Of a stretch of DNA of 64,000 nucleotides, positions 1 through 9,026 are shown one piece after another. The stretch spans positions 375,001 through 439,000 of the forward strand of contig NZ_CP013630.1 in assembly GCF_001664485.1 (NCBI RefSeq), written 5' to 3'. Numbering within the stretch: the first letter of the stretch is position 1; each line of letters begins with the position of its first letter. The notes beneath the pieces are model-generated. The model was not told the DNA's origin and ran no database searches. It saw nothing but the letters and a program-made list of their open reading frames with translations. The DNA is from Rhizobium sp. N324 (GTDB lineage: Bacteria > Pseudomonadota > Alphaproteobacteria > Rhizobiales > Rhizobiaceae). Made by a program: the position numbers and the translations under genes.

Positions 1-143
1 AGCTCGTTTCGCTGCTGCGCGAGGTGCACGATCTCTGCGACGAGCACAATGATGTCGCGACCGCCAGCCTGATCGAGAACTGGATCGACGAGGGAGAGCG
101 CCGCACCTGGTTCCTGTTCGAAACGACCCGGCCGCAGAAATAA
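1..143 (+). CDS. dps: Dps-family DNA-protection/ferritin-like protein, C-terminal fragment
   Basis: Only the last 46 codons are present; the gene begins outside the window and is read from base 3 to a TAA at 141-143. The visible tail ends in ENWIDEGERRTWFLFE, the typical C-terminal helix and tail of Dps proteins. Dps proteins form dodecamers that bind DNA, oxidise Fe(II) with peroxide and protect the chromosome in stress and stationary phase. The ferroxidase residues lie in the missing part, so activity cannot be judged. The identification rests on the tail alone but the match is characteristic. Confidence 0.75.
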   Translation, partial: LVSLLREVHDLCDEHNDVATASLIENWIDEGERRTWFLFETTRPQK

Positions 144-187
144 TATCGCCAGCCGGGCGTGGTCTCATCTGTGCGGCACCCCGGCTC

Positions 188-1090
188 TCAGCTCTGCAGC
201 GCCCTCGGCCGCAGCCATCTCGGGCTCCATCCGAGGTTCATGCCGGAGGCGGCAATGAGGATGATTGCGGCACCCGCGATCTGCAGCGGCTGCAGCGCGT
301 GGCCGAAGGCCAGCCGGTCGACGAGGATTGCCGCGATCGGATAGAGGAAGGAGAGCGCGCCGGTCAGATGCGTCGGCAGCCTCTGGATGGCGCCATAGAG
401 CAGCACATACATCAGCCCGGTATGGACGACGCCGACGGTAACAAGGATCGCCCATGTCCCGAGATCCGCGGGCGGATGGGAAAAATCCGTCATCGGCGCC
501 AGCATCAGCATGCCGGTCGCGACCTGGATCAGCGCGATCAGATGCGGCGGCGTGCCTTTCAGCCATTTCGCGGCAAGCGCTGCCAGCGCATAGAAGAAGG
601 CCGCGCCCAGCGCCATCAGGATGCCGAGGCCGTAGCCGTCTGATGTACCGCCGCTCCCGCCCGGTTTCGCCTGGACGATCGCCATCATGCCGGCAAAGGC
701 GAGCACCAGCCAGAACAGCTTTGTAGCGGTGATCTTTTCGCCGAGAAACAGTGCGCCGAGCACCAGCAGCATGAAGGGCTGGGTATTGTAGACGGTCGTG
801 GCGATCGAGATCGTCGCATGCGAATAGGAGGCAAACAGCAGCAGCCAGTTCAACACGATGGCGATGCCGCCGAAGATGGCGATGCCGAAGGCGCGCAACG
901 TCAGGATACCCGGCCGCAGCAGCCCGAGCGCGCCGCAGATGACGAGCAGGGTCAGCGCGCCGAACAGGCAGCGCCAGAACACCACGCCGCTGACCGGCTG
1001 GCCCGACATGACGACGAACCAGCCGATCGTCCCCGAGATCAGCATCGCTGCCGTCATCTCCGCCATGCCTCTTTTGATGTCGCCGCTCAT
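188..1090 (-). CDS. DMT-superfamily (EamA-type) inner-membrane transporter
   Basis: A 300-residue, very hydrophobic protein with about ten membrane segments arranged as two EamA repeats, the usual size and build of drug/metabolite exporters. The ATG at 1090 is chosen because GGAGGCGATC stands directly ahead of it; an in-frame ATG 24 bases upstream lacks such a site. The gene is divergent from an Lrp/AsnC regulator with 112 bases between starts. That arrangement is common for amino-acid or metabolite exporters controlled by the neighbouring regulator. Substrate is unknown; amino-acid efflux is an inference from context only. Confidence 0.8.
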   Translation of the reverse strand: MSGDIKRGMAEMTAAMLISGTIGWFVVMSGQPVSGVVFWRCLFGALTLLVICGALGLLRPGILTLRAFGIAIFGGIAIVLNWLLLFASYSHATISIATTVYNTQPFMLLVLGALFLGEKITATKLFWLVLAFAGMMAIVQAKPGGSGGTSDGYGLGILMALGAAFFYALAALAAKWLKGTPPHLIALIQVATGMLMLAPMTDFSHPPADLGTWAILVTVGVVHTGLMYVLLYGAIQRLPTHLTGALSFLYPIAAILVDRLAFGHALQPLQIAGAAIILIAASGMNLGWSPRWLRPRALQS

Positions 1091-1202
1091 GATCGCCTCC
1101 GTTTTCGATGGCATGATAATATTGCGGCGGCGCGCGATTTTATATAAGGATGGAAAGGATTATGAACGACATCGCCTAATAATATGAGGAAATTTTGAAG
1201 TC
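1091..1202. promoter_or_regulatory. Divergent promoter region between exporter and Lrp-type regulator
   Basis: This AT-rich gap carries two similar stretches, GATAATATTGC near 1113 and TAATAATATGAG near 1178, plus TTTATATAAGG between them. Repeated degenerate AT-rich sites of this sort are usual for Lrp/AsnC proteins, which bind several sites in shared divergent promoters. The assignment as operator is inference from position and composition. Confidence 0.35.
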
Positions 1203-1667
1203 ATGCCTAACGATGTGCAATCGCTCGACGAAACCGATCAGGCCATTCTGGAAGCGCTGGCCGGCAATGCCCGCATCTCGCTGAAAGAATTGGCACAGCA
1301 GGTGGGGCTTTCCTCTCCAAGTGCTGCCGAGCGCCTGCGCCGGCTGGAGGAGCGCGGCGTCATCAAGGCCTTCACCATCGACCTCGATCCTGCCGCCGTC
1401 GGTTATCCCCTGCAGGCGATCGTCCGTGTGCGGCCCTTGCCGGGACAGTTGCACATGGTCGAGCGGCTCATCCAGGAGATTCCCGAAATCGTCGAATGCG
1501 ACAAGGTGACCGGCGAGGATTGTTTTATCGCCCGCCTGGTGATCCGCTCGATGGCGGAGCTCGACGGCCTGCTCGACAGGGTCGCCGAACGGGCGGAGAC
1601 CAACACCGCGATGATCAAGGCGTCGCCCGTCAAACGTCGCCTGCCGCCGCTGTCGCGGGGGAAATAG
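1203..1667 (+). CDS. Lrp/AsnC-family transcriptional regulator
   Basis: A 154-residue protein with an N-terminal winged helix-turn-helix (about residues 8-60, including LKELAQQVGLSSPSAAERLR) followed by the RAM/AsnC ligand-binding domain. Length is standard for the family. GAGG and GAAG purine stretches lie just ahead of the ATG. Lrp/AsnC proteins form dimers to octamers and respond to amino acids; the most likely target is the divergent EamA exporter, probably together with its own gene. The ligand cannot be read from the sequence. Confidence 0.88.
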   Translation: MPNDVQSLDETDQAILEALAGNARISLKELAQQVGLSSPSAAERLRRLEERGVIKAFTIDLDPAAVGYPLQAIVRVRPLPGQLHMVERLIQEIPEIVECDKVTGEDCFIARLVIRSMAELDGLLDRVAERAETNTAMIKASPVKRRLPPLSRGK

Positions 1668-1682
1668 AGGCGGCGCAACGGG

Positions 1683-2585
1683 TTAGAAATCCGCCATCGG
1701 CGACAGCATTGCCGGAAAGTGCGGGACGTCGTCGCCGAGACCGCGGAGCATCAGCACCGTGCCGCTTTCCAACGGCTGCGCAGCGCCCGTCCAGTCGAGC
1801 TTATCGGGACGAAAAAACACGTCGACGGCGGCGGAGGCGATGTCGAGCCCGCCGAGGATTTCTGCCAGTGTCGGCATCTCCGCCGCCACGATGTCGAGAA
1901 GACTGAAGCGGCCCGCCGCATCCGTCTTCCAGGCGATGGCGGCTGCCTGATCTTCCAGGAAGCTGACGCGCACATCGGGATCGAGCTGCGTGTTGATGAG
2001 AAACATTGCCGCATTGGCTGTCACCGCGAGGGATGTCGAAACCGGGCTCCGTCTTTCCAGCAGCGATTGCAGCAGCGCAAGATCGTCCGCGTCAGTCGGC
2101 GCAAGCAGCCGAGCCGGGCCGGCGAAAGGAGAGGGGACGGGGGCCGCTCCTTCGTATCGATGCTGCGCGATCGCGCGAAAACCGTAGGCCTCGTAGAGCG
2201 ACGGCTTGTCGGTATAGAGGATGACGGCTTCAAAACCCTGCCGTTCGCACCAATCGAGCGCCTTCACCGTCAGGTCGCGGTAGAGCCCGCGCCCGCGCCA
2301 TGGCGGCCGCACGGCGCCCGATTGCAGCCCGGCGGCATGGACGAGCCTGCCGTTGAGAACGAAAGGCAGTGCAAAGGCTGAGATATTGGCCGCAAGTCCG
2401 CCCTCGGCATCGAACCAGCCGAACGGCATGCTGGTGGGATCGGGGCCGCCGAGCTGCTGCAGCGGGCCGATATCGATGCCGAAAATATCCTGGAGCAGGC
2501 AGACCAAAGCCGCCCAGCCGGCCGGGTCGCCGAAATAATCCTGCCGGAAGAAGAGGCCCGCGCTGTCGGGGCGCTTGGTCATCAC
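1683..2585 (-). CDS. GNAT-family N-acetyltransferase
   Basis: A 300-residue protein with the acetyl-CoA binding signature of GNAT enzymes ([18 protein letters not shown], about residues 93-110) and the following [13 protein letters not shown] stretch, which often marks Eis-like or predicted GNATs. The C-terminal half has no motif recognised here and may be a second, degenerate GNAT or sterol-carrier-like domain. The ATG overlaps the dut stop codon (ATGATGA), so it is probably translated after dut from the same transcript. Substrate unknown. Confidence 0.75.
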   Translation of the reverse strand: MMTKRPDSAGLFFRQDYFGDPAGWAALVCLLQDIFGIDIGPLQQLGGPDPTSMPFGWFDAEGGLAANISAFALPFVLNGRLVHAAGLQSGAVRPPWRGRGLYRDLTVKALDWCERQGFEAVILYTDKPSLYEAYGFRAIAQHRYEGAAPVPSPFAGPARLLAPTDADDLALLQSLLERRSPVSTSLAVTANAAMFLINTQLDPDVRVSFLEDQAAAIAWKTDAAGRFSLLDIVAAEMPTLAEILGGLDIASAAVDVFFRPDKLDWTGAAQPLESGTVLMLRGLGDDVPHFPAMLSPMADF

Positions 2586-3052
2586 ACCCCGGTGGAACCG
2601 AAGCCGCCGGCGCCGCGCATCGTCTCGCTGGCCGTGGCGCTCTCGGCCACCCGCGCCTGGGTCACCGGCGCGATCACCATCTGGGCGATGCGCATGCCGC
2701 GCTCGACGGTGAAGGCTTCCTCGCCGAGATTGGCAAGCAGCACCTTCACCTCGCCGCGATAGTCGCTGTCGACGGTGCCGGGCGAATTCAGGCAGGTGAT
2801 GCCGTGTTTGAAGGCAAGACCGGAACGCGGCCGCACCTGGCCCTCGAACCCCTCGGGGATCTCGAAAATGAAGCCGGTCGGCACCAGCGCCCGTTTGCCG
2901 GGCAGCAGCGTCAGCGGTGTATCGCCATCGACGGCGGCGCGCAGGTCCATGCCGGCCGCTCCCTTGCTTTCATAGGAGGGCAGGTCGAGGCCTTCGCCAT
3001 TGGTCAGGCGGATGAGGTTCAGCGCCGGGCGCGTATCGTGATGAATGGTCAT
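2582..3052 (-). CDS. dut: dUTP diphosphatase
   Basis: A 156-residue trimeric-type dUTPase that hydrolyses dUTP to dUMP and PPi, supplying the dTMP precursor and keeping uracil out of DNA. The conserved motifs are in order: AAGMDLRAA, the PRSGLA loop, [11 protein letters not shown] with the catalytic Asp, RIAQMV, and the C-terminal GAGGFGSTG arm that closes over the phosphates. Its 3' end overlaps the acetyltransferase start. It is divergent from prfC with a 90-base gap. In rhizobia dut usually lies close to coaBC, which here is 8 kb away. Confidence 0.95.
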   Translation of the reverse strand: MTIHHDTRPALNLIRLTNGEGLDLPSYESKGAAGMDLRAAVDGDTPLTLLPGKRALVPTGFIFEIPEGFEGQVRPRSGLAFKHGITCLNSPGTVDSDYRGEVKVLLANLGEEAFTVERGMRIAQMVIAPVTQARVAESATASETMRGAGGFGSTGV

Positions 3053-3142
3053 GCCCCATTACTTTGCGCAGCAAACGCCGAGGTCAATTGCAAAGCCGGG
3101 CTTTAATCGCTAGATACGCGGCAATTCCACAGGATTCACAGT

Positions 3143-4726
3143 ATGGCCGAAAGTCTCGCCGAGGCGGTCTCCCGCCGCCGCACATTCGCTATTATCGCCC
3201 ACCCGGACGCGGGCAAGACGACGCTCACCGAAAAGCTGCTGCTGTTCGGCGGCGCCATTCAGCTTGCCGGCGAGGTCAAGGCGAAGAAGGATCGCATGCA
3301 GACGCGCTCCGACTGGATGAAGATCGAGCGCGAGCGCGGCATCTCGGTCGTCACCTCGGTGATGACCTTCGAATATAACGACAATGTCTTCAACATCCTC
3401 GACACGCCCGGCCACGAGGATTTCGCCGACGACACCTATCGCACGCTGACGGCCGTCGACGCCGCGGTCATGGTCATCGACGCCGCCAAAGGCATCGAGC
3501 CGCGCACGCTAAAACTCTTCGAAGTCTGCCGCATGCGCGATATCCCGATCATCACCTTCATCAACAAGATGGACCGTGAAAGCCGCGATCCCTTCGAGAT
3601 CCTCGACGAGGTGGAGGAGAAGCTGGCGCTGGATACGGCGCCGATCACCTGGCCGATCGGCCGCTCGAAAACCTTCTGCGGCTCCTACAATATTGCCGCC
3701 AACACGGTGCGCGGTTCGGATACCGAGATCGAGGGAACGCCGGTCAACGGTCCGCAGGCTGTTGCCGACCGGCTGCCGGAAAACGAGCGCCGGGCTTTCG
3801 TCGAGGAGACGGAGCTTGCGATCGAAGCCTGCCGCCCCTTCGACCGCGAATCCTTCCTGGAAGGCCATATGACGCCGGTCTTCTTCGGCTCGGCGCTGCG
3901 CAATTTCGGCGTTCGCGACCTGATCAACGCGCTTGGCGATTTTGCGCCGCCGCCGCGCGACCAGGTCGCCGATATCAGGACCGTGCACGCGACCGACGAC
4001 AAGATGACCGCCTTCGTCTTCAAGATCCAGGCCAATATGGACCCGAACCACCGCGACCGCATCGCCTTTGCCCGCATCTGCTCCGGCAAGCTCGAGCGCG
4101 GCATGAAGGCAAGGCTTGCCCGCACCGGCAAGCAGCTCGGCCTGACGGCGCCGCAATTCTTCTTCGCCTCGCAGCGCCAGCTTGCCGACACCGCCTATGC
4201 CGGCGACGTCGTCGGCATTCCCAATCACGGGACGCTGCGCATCGGCGATACGCTGACCGAAGGCGAAGCCCTCGTCTTCCAGGGCGTGCCGAATTTCTCG
4301 CCTGAGATCCTGCGCCGCGTGCGCCTGGAAGATGCGATGAAGGCGAAGAAGCTCAAGGAAGCGCTGCAGCAGATGGCCGAAGAAGGGGTCGTCCAGCTGT
4401 TTTCGCCTGAAGACGGCTCGCCGGCAATCGTCGGCGTCGTCGGCGCCCTGCAGCTTGACGTGCTGAAGGAGCGGCTGATGGCCGAATACGGCCTGCCGGT
4501 CTCCTTCGAAATGTCGCGCTTCTCCGTCTGCCGCTGGATCTCGGCCGATCAGCCGGCCGATCTGGAAAAATTCCTCACCGTCAAACGCGGCGATATCGCC
4601 CGCGATCTCGACGGAGACCCGGTCTTCCTCGCCCAGGACGCCTTTTCGCTGCGGTACGAATCGGAACGCCATCCGGCGATCAAGATGGTCGCCATCAAGG
4701 AATATCACGCCGCCAAGGCGGCGTGA
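3143..4726 (+). CDS. prfC: Peptide chain release factor 3 (RF3 GTPase)
   Basis: A 527-residue translational GTPase. The P-loop AHPDAGKTTLTEK is at about residues 19-31, the switch II motif DTPGHEDF and the NKMD guanine-specificity motif follow, then an EF-G-like domain II and the RF3-specific C-terminal domain. RF3 recycles RF1/RF2 from the ribosome after peptide release and takes part in post-peptidyl-transfer quality control. Full length and without visible damage. It stands alone, divergent from dut and convergent with the GFA gene 16 bases downstream. Confidence 0.95.
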   Translation: MAESLAEAVSRRRTFAIIAHPDAGKTTLTEKLLLFGGAIQLAGEVKAKKDRMQTRSDWMKIERERGISVVTSVMTFEYNDNVFNILDTPGHEDFADDTYRTLTAVDAAVMVIDAAKGIEPRTLKLFEVCRMRDIPIITFINKMDRESRDPFEILDEVEEKLALDTAPITWPIGRSKTFCGSYNIAANTVRGSDTEIEGTPVNGPQAVADRLPENERRAFVEETELAIEACRPFDRESFLEGHMTPVFFGSALRNFGVRDLINALGDFAPPPRDQVADIRTVHATDDKMTAFVFKIQANMDPNHRDRIAFARICSGKLERGMKARLARTGKQLGLTAPQFFFASQRQLADTAYAGDVVGIPNHGTLRIGDTLTEGEALVFQGVPNFSPEILRRVRLEDAMKAKKLKEALQQMAEEGVVQLFSPEDGSPAIVGVVGALQLDVLKERLMAEYGLPVSFEMSRFSVCRWISADQPADLEKFLTVKRGDIARDLDGDPVFLAQDAFSLRYESERHPAIKMVAIKEYHAAKAA

Positions 4727-4742
4727 TCGCTGCGGCGCCAGC

Positions 4743-5144
4743 TTAATCCTCGCGATCGAACCGCGGCAGCGGTGCGATATTCTCCACCCAGGGCAGGGCC
4801 GAGCGGCACCATATCTGTTTCTTCGGTGCCAGTTCCCGCCGCTGGTCGATGCCGCCGAGGCGAATGCCGATGGCGCCGCCTTCGCCATCGGTGCGATAGA
4901 GCGGCGATCCGCAGTTCGGGCAGAAGAATTGCCGGCTGAGGCCGCCGCTGTCGCCATATTTCGTATAACCGCGCGGCTCGCCTGCTACGAGCGTGAAGCT
5001 TTGCGGCCGCGCCGGCGCGGTAATGCGATAGGCCGAGCCGGTCAGCCGCTGACAATCGGTGCAATGGCAGATCGACACCCGCTCCGGATCGATCTCGGCC
5101 TGGTAGCGGATCGCTCCGCAATGGCATCCTCCGGTGATATGCAT
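4743..5144 (-). CDS. GFA-family (glutathione-dependent formaldehyde-activating-like) zinc protein
   Basis: A 133-residue protein with the CENP-V/GFA zinc-binding pattern: GGCHCGAIRY at the N-terminus, CHCTDCQ, and a later CPNCGSPLY. Family members bind zinc through these cysteines; the founding member acts on the glutathione-formaldehyde adduct, but most are uncharacterised. The frame is open further upstream, yet the ATG at 5144 starts the conserved MHITGGCHCG and avoids overlap with the upstream peptidase gene, which ends 10 bases away, so co-transcription is likely. Exact function unknown. Confidence 0.8.
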   Translation of the reverse strand: MHITGGCHCGAIRYQAEIDPERVSICHCTDCQRLTGSAYRITAPARPQSFTLVAGEPRGYTKYGDSGGLSRQFFCPNCGSPLYRTDGEGGAIGIRLGGIDQRRELAPKKQIWCRSALPWVENIAPLPRFDRED

Positions 5145-5154
5145 CGGCGTGTCC

Positions 5155-6687
5155 TCATTCCGCCGGCGGCGTGGCCGGGTGCGTGGCGTAGAAGGCCTTG
5201 GCATCCGCCGTGAAGGCGGCCCGCTGATCGGCCTTGGTATAGAACATATGCCCGCCGCGATAAAGTTTCAGCCCGACGCGGCCGCCGGCAAGCGACGGCG
5301 GCAGGTGATCGACAACATAGCGGCTGACGCCGTAAGGCGTCACCAGATCGCTGTAGCCATGCGCGATCAAAAGATGGAAGGCCGTGTTCGACGCAAGCAA
5401 CTGCCTGATGTCGTCGGTGGCGCTGGCCTGCAAGCGCGATCCGCCGCCGCGCCCGCCGCCCCATTCCCAGCGCCGGCTGATATCGCTGTCGAGCAGCGAA
5501 TAGGTCATCTCGGTTTTGAAGCCGAGCTCGTTGCGGGCATAGTCGGCAAAAGCGCCGCCATAGGCGCGGGTGAAGCCGTCGAGAATGGCGTCGTCGCCGC
5601 GGTCGTAATCCGATTCCGGATAGGCGTCGGGGGCGGCAAAGGCGGCATCGTAAGGGCTCATCACCTCGCCGCTGCCCCCGTCCGAATGTTTGACGAAGGA
5701 ATTGCCGAGGAAGCCGCGGTTGCGCGTGACGATATCCTGAGGGATACCCGTCAGGTCGGCGATCCTGCCATAGAAGGCGGCGGCCTCAGTGCCCGTCGGC
5801 GGCGGCCCGGCGAGCGTCGTCAGATAATCGCCGAGCGCGAAGGTTTCCGCTGCGCGCTGCTTCTCTTCGTCAAAGGCGTTGTGCCGGTCGAGTTCGGCCG
5901 CCGCCAGCGACGGCAGCTCCAGTGCTGCGCCGAGTGGGAATTGATCGGCGTTGAACATCAGCTGACCCTCGAGCAGCGGCGAAAGCATTACCGCGCCGGC
6001 AACGATAATGCCCTGGCTTTCCTGCAGCGCCGAGGCGACCTTGGCGGCACGGAAGCCGCCGTAACTTTCGCCGAGCAGATATTTCGGCGCGTTGGAGCGG
6101 TTGTTGTGCGCGACATAGAGCGCGATCGCCTTGGCGATGCTCTCAGCGTCCGCGTTGACGTTGTAATAATTGGAGGCGTCGTCGGCCTTCACCGTCCGGC
6201 TCCAGCCGGTGCCGATCGGATCGATCATCACGAGATCGGTGAAATCAAGCCAGCTCTGCGGGTTGTCGACGAGCTGCGCGTGCGCGCCGTCGCGGGCCTG
6301 AGGCCCGAAATCCAGCACCTTGGGCCCGACCAGCCCGAGATGCAGGAAGGCGGAAGCCGCACCCGGGCCGCCGTTGAAGGCAAAGGTCAGCGGCCGGTCC
6401 GGGCCTGCATCCTTTGCAACATAGGCGGTGTAGAAGATCGCGCCGGTCGGCGCGCCGTCCTGGCCGAAGAGATCGAGCGTGCCGGCGGTCGCGGTATAGG
6501 CAATCTTCCGGCCGCCGATCGTCAGTTCGTGCTCGGTGACGGAATCGGCCGGCAGCAGCTTCAGCACGCCATCACGCGCACTGCGCTCGACATTCTCTCC
6601 AGATTGACCGCTTTCCTCAGCCGGGGAAAGGGCAGGGGCGAGCGACACCGCCAGAACGGCAAACAGAAACAGGGGTCGTAAACGCAA
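5155..6687 (-). CDS. S10-family serine carboxypeptidase, exported
   Basis: A 510-residue protein with an N-terminal signal sequence (about residues 1-23, hydrophobic core LFLFAVLAVSLAPAL). It carries the S10 catalytic serine motif GESYGG, the early oxyanion-type stretch FNGGPGAASAFLHLGLVGP, and late GYSDLVTPY and GGHMFY, which carry the aspartate and histidine of the triad. S10 enzymes release C-terminal residues at acidic pH; in proteobacteria they act in the periplasm on peptides of unknown origin. It lies 96 bases downstream of the MFS gene on the same strand. Confidence 0.88.
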   Translation of the reverse strand: MRLRPLFLFAVLAVSLAPALSPAEESGQSGENVERSARDGVLKLLPADSVTEHELTIGGRKIAYTATAGTLDLFGQDGAPTGAIFYTAYVAKDAGPDRPLTFAFNGGPGAASAFLHLGLVGPKVLDFGPQARDGAHAQLVDNPQSWLDFTDLVMIDPIGTGWSRTVKADDASNYYNVNADAESIAKAIALYVAHNNRSNAPKYLLGESYGGFRAAKVASALQESQGIIVAGAVMLSPLLEGQLMFNADQFPLGAALELPSLAAAELDRHNAFDEEKQRAAETFALGDYLTTLAGPPPTGTEAAAFYGRIADLTGIPQDIVTRNRGFLGNSFVKHSDGGSGEVMSPYDAAFAAPDAYPESDYDRGDDAILDGFTRAYGGAFADYARNELGFKTEMTYSLLDSDISRRWEWGGGRGGGSRLQASATDDIRQLLASNTAFHLLIAHGYSDLVTPYGVSRYVVDHLPPSLAGGRVGLKLYRGGHMFYTKADQRAAFTADAKAFYATHPATPPAE

Positions 6688-6783
6688 AGTGTCTCCTCCG
6701 GCGGTGCGGGCTGCGCCTTAGAGATAGCGTAACATCCGCGAACGGCGACCGGCATCAAGAGATGGTGATGGGTCGGTGAGGGC

Positions 6784-8076
6784 TCAGCTCACCTTTTCCA
6801 CGGCATGGACATTGATCTCGACCGACCGGCCGGCCTTCCAGCCGTTGATCGCCGCTCCGAGCCCCAGCGCGACGAAGAGGGCGGCGCACCAGGAAAAGCT
6901 GCCGGTCCAACTGCGGATGAGGCCGACGATCAGCGGGCCGATAGCGGCAAGCAGGTAGCCGACGCATTGCGCCATGCCGGAGAGATGGGCGGCGACATCG
7001 GGATCGCGCGAGCGCAGCACGATCGTCGTCATCGCCGCCGCGATCAGCCCGCCCTGGCCGATGCCCTGCAGCAAGGCCCACAGCCAGACCGTCGACAGCG
7101 GCGCAAACAGCAGGCCGAGCAAGGCGATAACGGCGACGCTGCAAAGACTGGCATTGATCAGCCGCTGGTCTTTGCCACGCACGGCGATATGCGGCACGAT
7201 CAGGCAGGATGCCGCCTGCACCATCACCGACAGCGAAACGATCGCCCCGGCGCTGACGCCGTCGAGGCCGCGTTCGCGCAGGATCGGAACCAGCCAACCG
7301 AAGACGCAATAGGCAAGCGCCGATTGCAGCCCCATGAACAGCGTCACCTGCCAGGCCAGCCGGTCCCGCCAGAGGCCTTTGACATGAAATCCGTTTCGCC
7401 TGGCCTGGCTGCCGCTGCGCAGAACCTGCGGCAGCCAGAGCAGGGCGACGATGAGCGCCGGCAGCGCCCAGGCGGCGAGGGCGCCTTCGAGCGAGCCGCA
7501 GAGCGCGTGCTCGATCGGCAGCGTCAGCCCGGCCGCACTGGCCGCACCGGCGCAGAGCGCCATGGTGTAGAAGCCGGTCATCAGCGCGGCGCGCCCCGCG
7601 AAATCCCGTTTCACCAGCCCCGGCAGCAGCACATTGCCGATGGCGATACAGGCGCCGGCGAGCGCGGTGCCGATGAAGAGCAGCGGCACCGAGGAAAGCC
7701 CGCGCAACGCAGTGCCGAGGGCCAGAAGCAGGATAACGCCGAGCAGCGTGCGTTCCGTGCCGAGGCGCTGGGCAAGACGTGGCGCAAGCGGCGAAAAGGC
7801 GCCGAGGCAGACGACCGGAAGCGTCGTCAGCAGGCTGGCGCCAAGCGCGCTGAGGCCAAGTTCCGCGCGGATTTCCGGCAGCAGCGCCGAGGCGCTCGAA
7901 AAGACCGGGCGCAGGTTGAAGGCGATCAGCACCAGGCTGGCGCCGAGCAGCAAACGATCCGCGGCACCGCGCAGCGGTGTTGCCTGCGGCGCCGGCAGGC
8001 TGCCGGCCTCGGCGTCCACAAGCAATTCGTCTGATACGTCGAGTGTCGTGACGGCATCGGCGGAAGATGTGGTCAT
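6784..8076 (-). CDS. MFS transporter of the CynX/NimT type
   Basis: A 430-residue protein with about 12 membrane segments after a 40-residue cytoplasmic N-terminus. The stretch LLLGASLVLIAFNLRPVF and the overall pattern match the cyanate/nitroimidazole (CynX/NimT) branch of the major facilitator superfamily. Its start overlaps the stop of the upstream GntR regulator by four bases (ATGA), so the two form a translationally coupled pair, and the transporter is the evident target of that regulator. Substrate unknown; small anions or aromatic compounds are possibilities from the family only. Confidence 0.85.
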   Translation of the reverse strand: MTTSSADAVTTLDVSDELLVDAEAGSLPAPQATPLRGAADRLLLGASLVLIAFNLRPVFSSASALLPEIRAELGLSALGASLLTTLPVVCLGAFSPLAPRLAQRLGTERTLLGVILLLALGTALRGLSSVPLLFIGTALAGACIAIGNVLLPGLVKRDFAGRAALMTGFYTMALCAGAASAAGLTLPIEHALCGSLEGALAAWALPALIVALLWLPQVLRSGSQARRNGFHVKGLWRDRLAWQVTLFMGLQSALAYCVFGWLVPILRERGLDGVSAGAIVSLSVMVQAASCLIVPHIAVRGKDQRLINASLCSVAVIALLGLLFAPLSTVWLWALLQGIGQGGLIAAAMTTIVLRSRDPDVAAHLSGMAQCVGYLLAAIGPLIVGLIRSWTGSFSWCAALFVALGLGAAINGWKAGRSVEINVHAVEKVS

Positions 8077-8762
8077 GACAGGATCATCCGCTCGAGGGCG
8101 GCAAGAACCGGCGCCATGAAGCGGCGCACCGCCGCATCCGCTTGGTCGGGATCGCCGGTTTCGATGGCGTCGACGATATCGGCATGCGCCTGCATATCCG
8201 GTTCGGGAATATCCCCGCCGAGGGTGGCGGCGATCGTATCGGCGATCGAGGCCGAGAAGAAATCGTAGATCTCGATCATCGCCCGATTGCCGGAGGCGGC
8301 AATGACGGCCTTGTGGAAGGCGAGGTCGCGTTCAATGAAAGCCGACTGATCGCCGTCCTCGTAACTGCCGCGCTCGGCAAGCAGCCGGCGAAGCCCGGCA
8401 ACCGTCGCCGGCGTCTTGCGGACCGCCGTCAGCCGCGCGGCCTCGACGTCGAGCGCCAGGCGTGCCTCGAACTGGTCGCGCAGGCTCGCGCGCCGCGCCA
8501 TGGTCAGCGGCCGGCCGGCATCGCTGGTCGCGCGGACATAGGTACCCGACCCCTGCCGCGTTTCGAGATAGCCTTGGGAGACCAGAACCCGCACCGCCTC
8601 GCGCACCGTGCCGCGGCTGACCGAAAGCATGGCCGACAGCGCGGCTTCATTCGGCAATTTCCCGCCGACCGCCCAGCGTTGGCCGAGAATATCGCTGCGG
8701 ATCGCCTCGATTGCCGCATCGGCGAGATTGGTCCTGCTGATCGCCCGCATCCCACTACTCAT
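8073..8762 (-). CDS. GntR/FadR-family transcriptional regulator
   Basis: A 229-residue regulator with an N-terminal winged helix (LPNEAALSAMLSVSRGTVRE, about residues 38-57) and an all-helical FCD ligand-binding domain in which acidic and histidine residues (for example ERDLAFHKAV) fit the metal-binding FadR/FCD pocket. The start is uncertain: the ATG at 8762 lies inside a 43-bp perfect palindrome, while the in-frame ATG at 8750 comes directly after it. Neither has a good ribosome site. Repression of its own operon (regulator plus MFS transporter) is the natural reading. Confidence 0.88.
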   Translation of the reverse strand: MSSGMRAISRTNLADAAIEAIRSDILGQRWAVGGKLPNEAALSAMLSVSRGTVREAVRVLVSQGYLETRQGSGTYVRATSDAGRPLTMARRASLRDQFEARLALDVEAARLTAVRKTPATVAGLRRLLAERGSYEDGDQSAFIERDLAFHKAVIAASGNRAMIEIYDFFSASIADTIAATLGGDIPEPDMQAHADIVDAIETGDPDQADAAVRRFMAPVLAALERMILS

Positions 8763-8793
8763 AAAGTCATCTGATGACTTTATGAGTAGTGGG
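8751..8793. promoter_or_regulatory. 43-bp perfect palindrome, probable GntR operator
   Basis: Two 21-base arms that are exact reverse complements (left arm 8751-8771, right arm 8773-8793) flank a single T. The arms contain CATAAAGTCATC and its complement. The site covers the first codons of the GntR gene at 8762, or abuts the alternative start at 8750. A perfect inverted repeat of this length at a regulator's own start points to autoregulation. It could also fold as an mRNA hairpin that hides the start codon. Confidence 0.7.
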
Positions 8794-8831
8794 CTCGCGA
8801 TGGTTCGTCAATGCTGATGAAATCACGGCAA

Positions 8832-8859
8832 TAAAAAAGGGCCGCCTCGGCGACCCTTT
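8832..8859 (-). terminator. Rho-independent terminator of the small transcription unit
   Basis: Read on the minus strand, AAAGGGTCGCC and GGCGGCCCTTT pair with one G-T wobble around a GAG loop and run into six or more T. It ends a short unit that includes the 23-codon frame at 8918-8989. Confidence 0.7.
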
Positions 8860-8917
8860 CCATGAGTTTGGCCTCAAACTGGCCTGGACTGTCTATGCAG
8901 CCCCAGGAAGGCGGGGA

Positions 8918-8989
8918 TTACAGCGAGGGCTGCCTCGCTTTCATCATCTCTCCCATGCCCGTTACGAGGTCCGAAATCTCATTAGACAT
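8918..8989 (-). CDS. Candidate 23-residue small protein
   Basis: A 24-codon frame (23 residues plus TAA) reads MSNEISDLVTGMGEMMKARQ followed by PSL. It is preceded by AAGGAAGGTGATCCA, a strong ribosome-binding site at good spacing. It lies in an otherwise empty stretch with a plausible promoter 38 bases upstream and a clear terminator 59 bases downstream, so the whole unit is about 190 nt. The peptide is amphipathic with no signal sequence. No known family is recognised. The unit could instead be a structured small RNA, since the 3' part has further hairpins (GAGTTTGGCCTCAAACT). Confidence 0.5.
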   Translation of the reverse strand: MSNEISDLVTGMGEMMKARQPSL

Positions 8990-9026
8990 TGGATCACCTT
9001 CCTTTCGTTCTGTTGCTGATAGCTCG

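Noticed and set aside
3509..4957. Long minus-strand frame (482 codons) opposite prfC
   Set aside because: Arg/His/Asp-rich low-information translation typical of the antisense of a GC-rich gene; prfC is full length and conserved.
5134..6681. Long plus-strand frame (515 codons) opposite the S10 peptidase
   Set aside because: No domain; exact shadow of a gene with intact signal peptide and catalytic motifs.
8789..9019. 76-codon plus-strand frame downstream of the GntR palindrome
   Set aside because: No ribosome site, and it crosses the terminator and small unit on the opposite strand, which have better signals.
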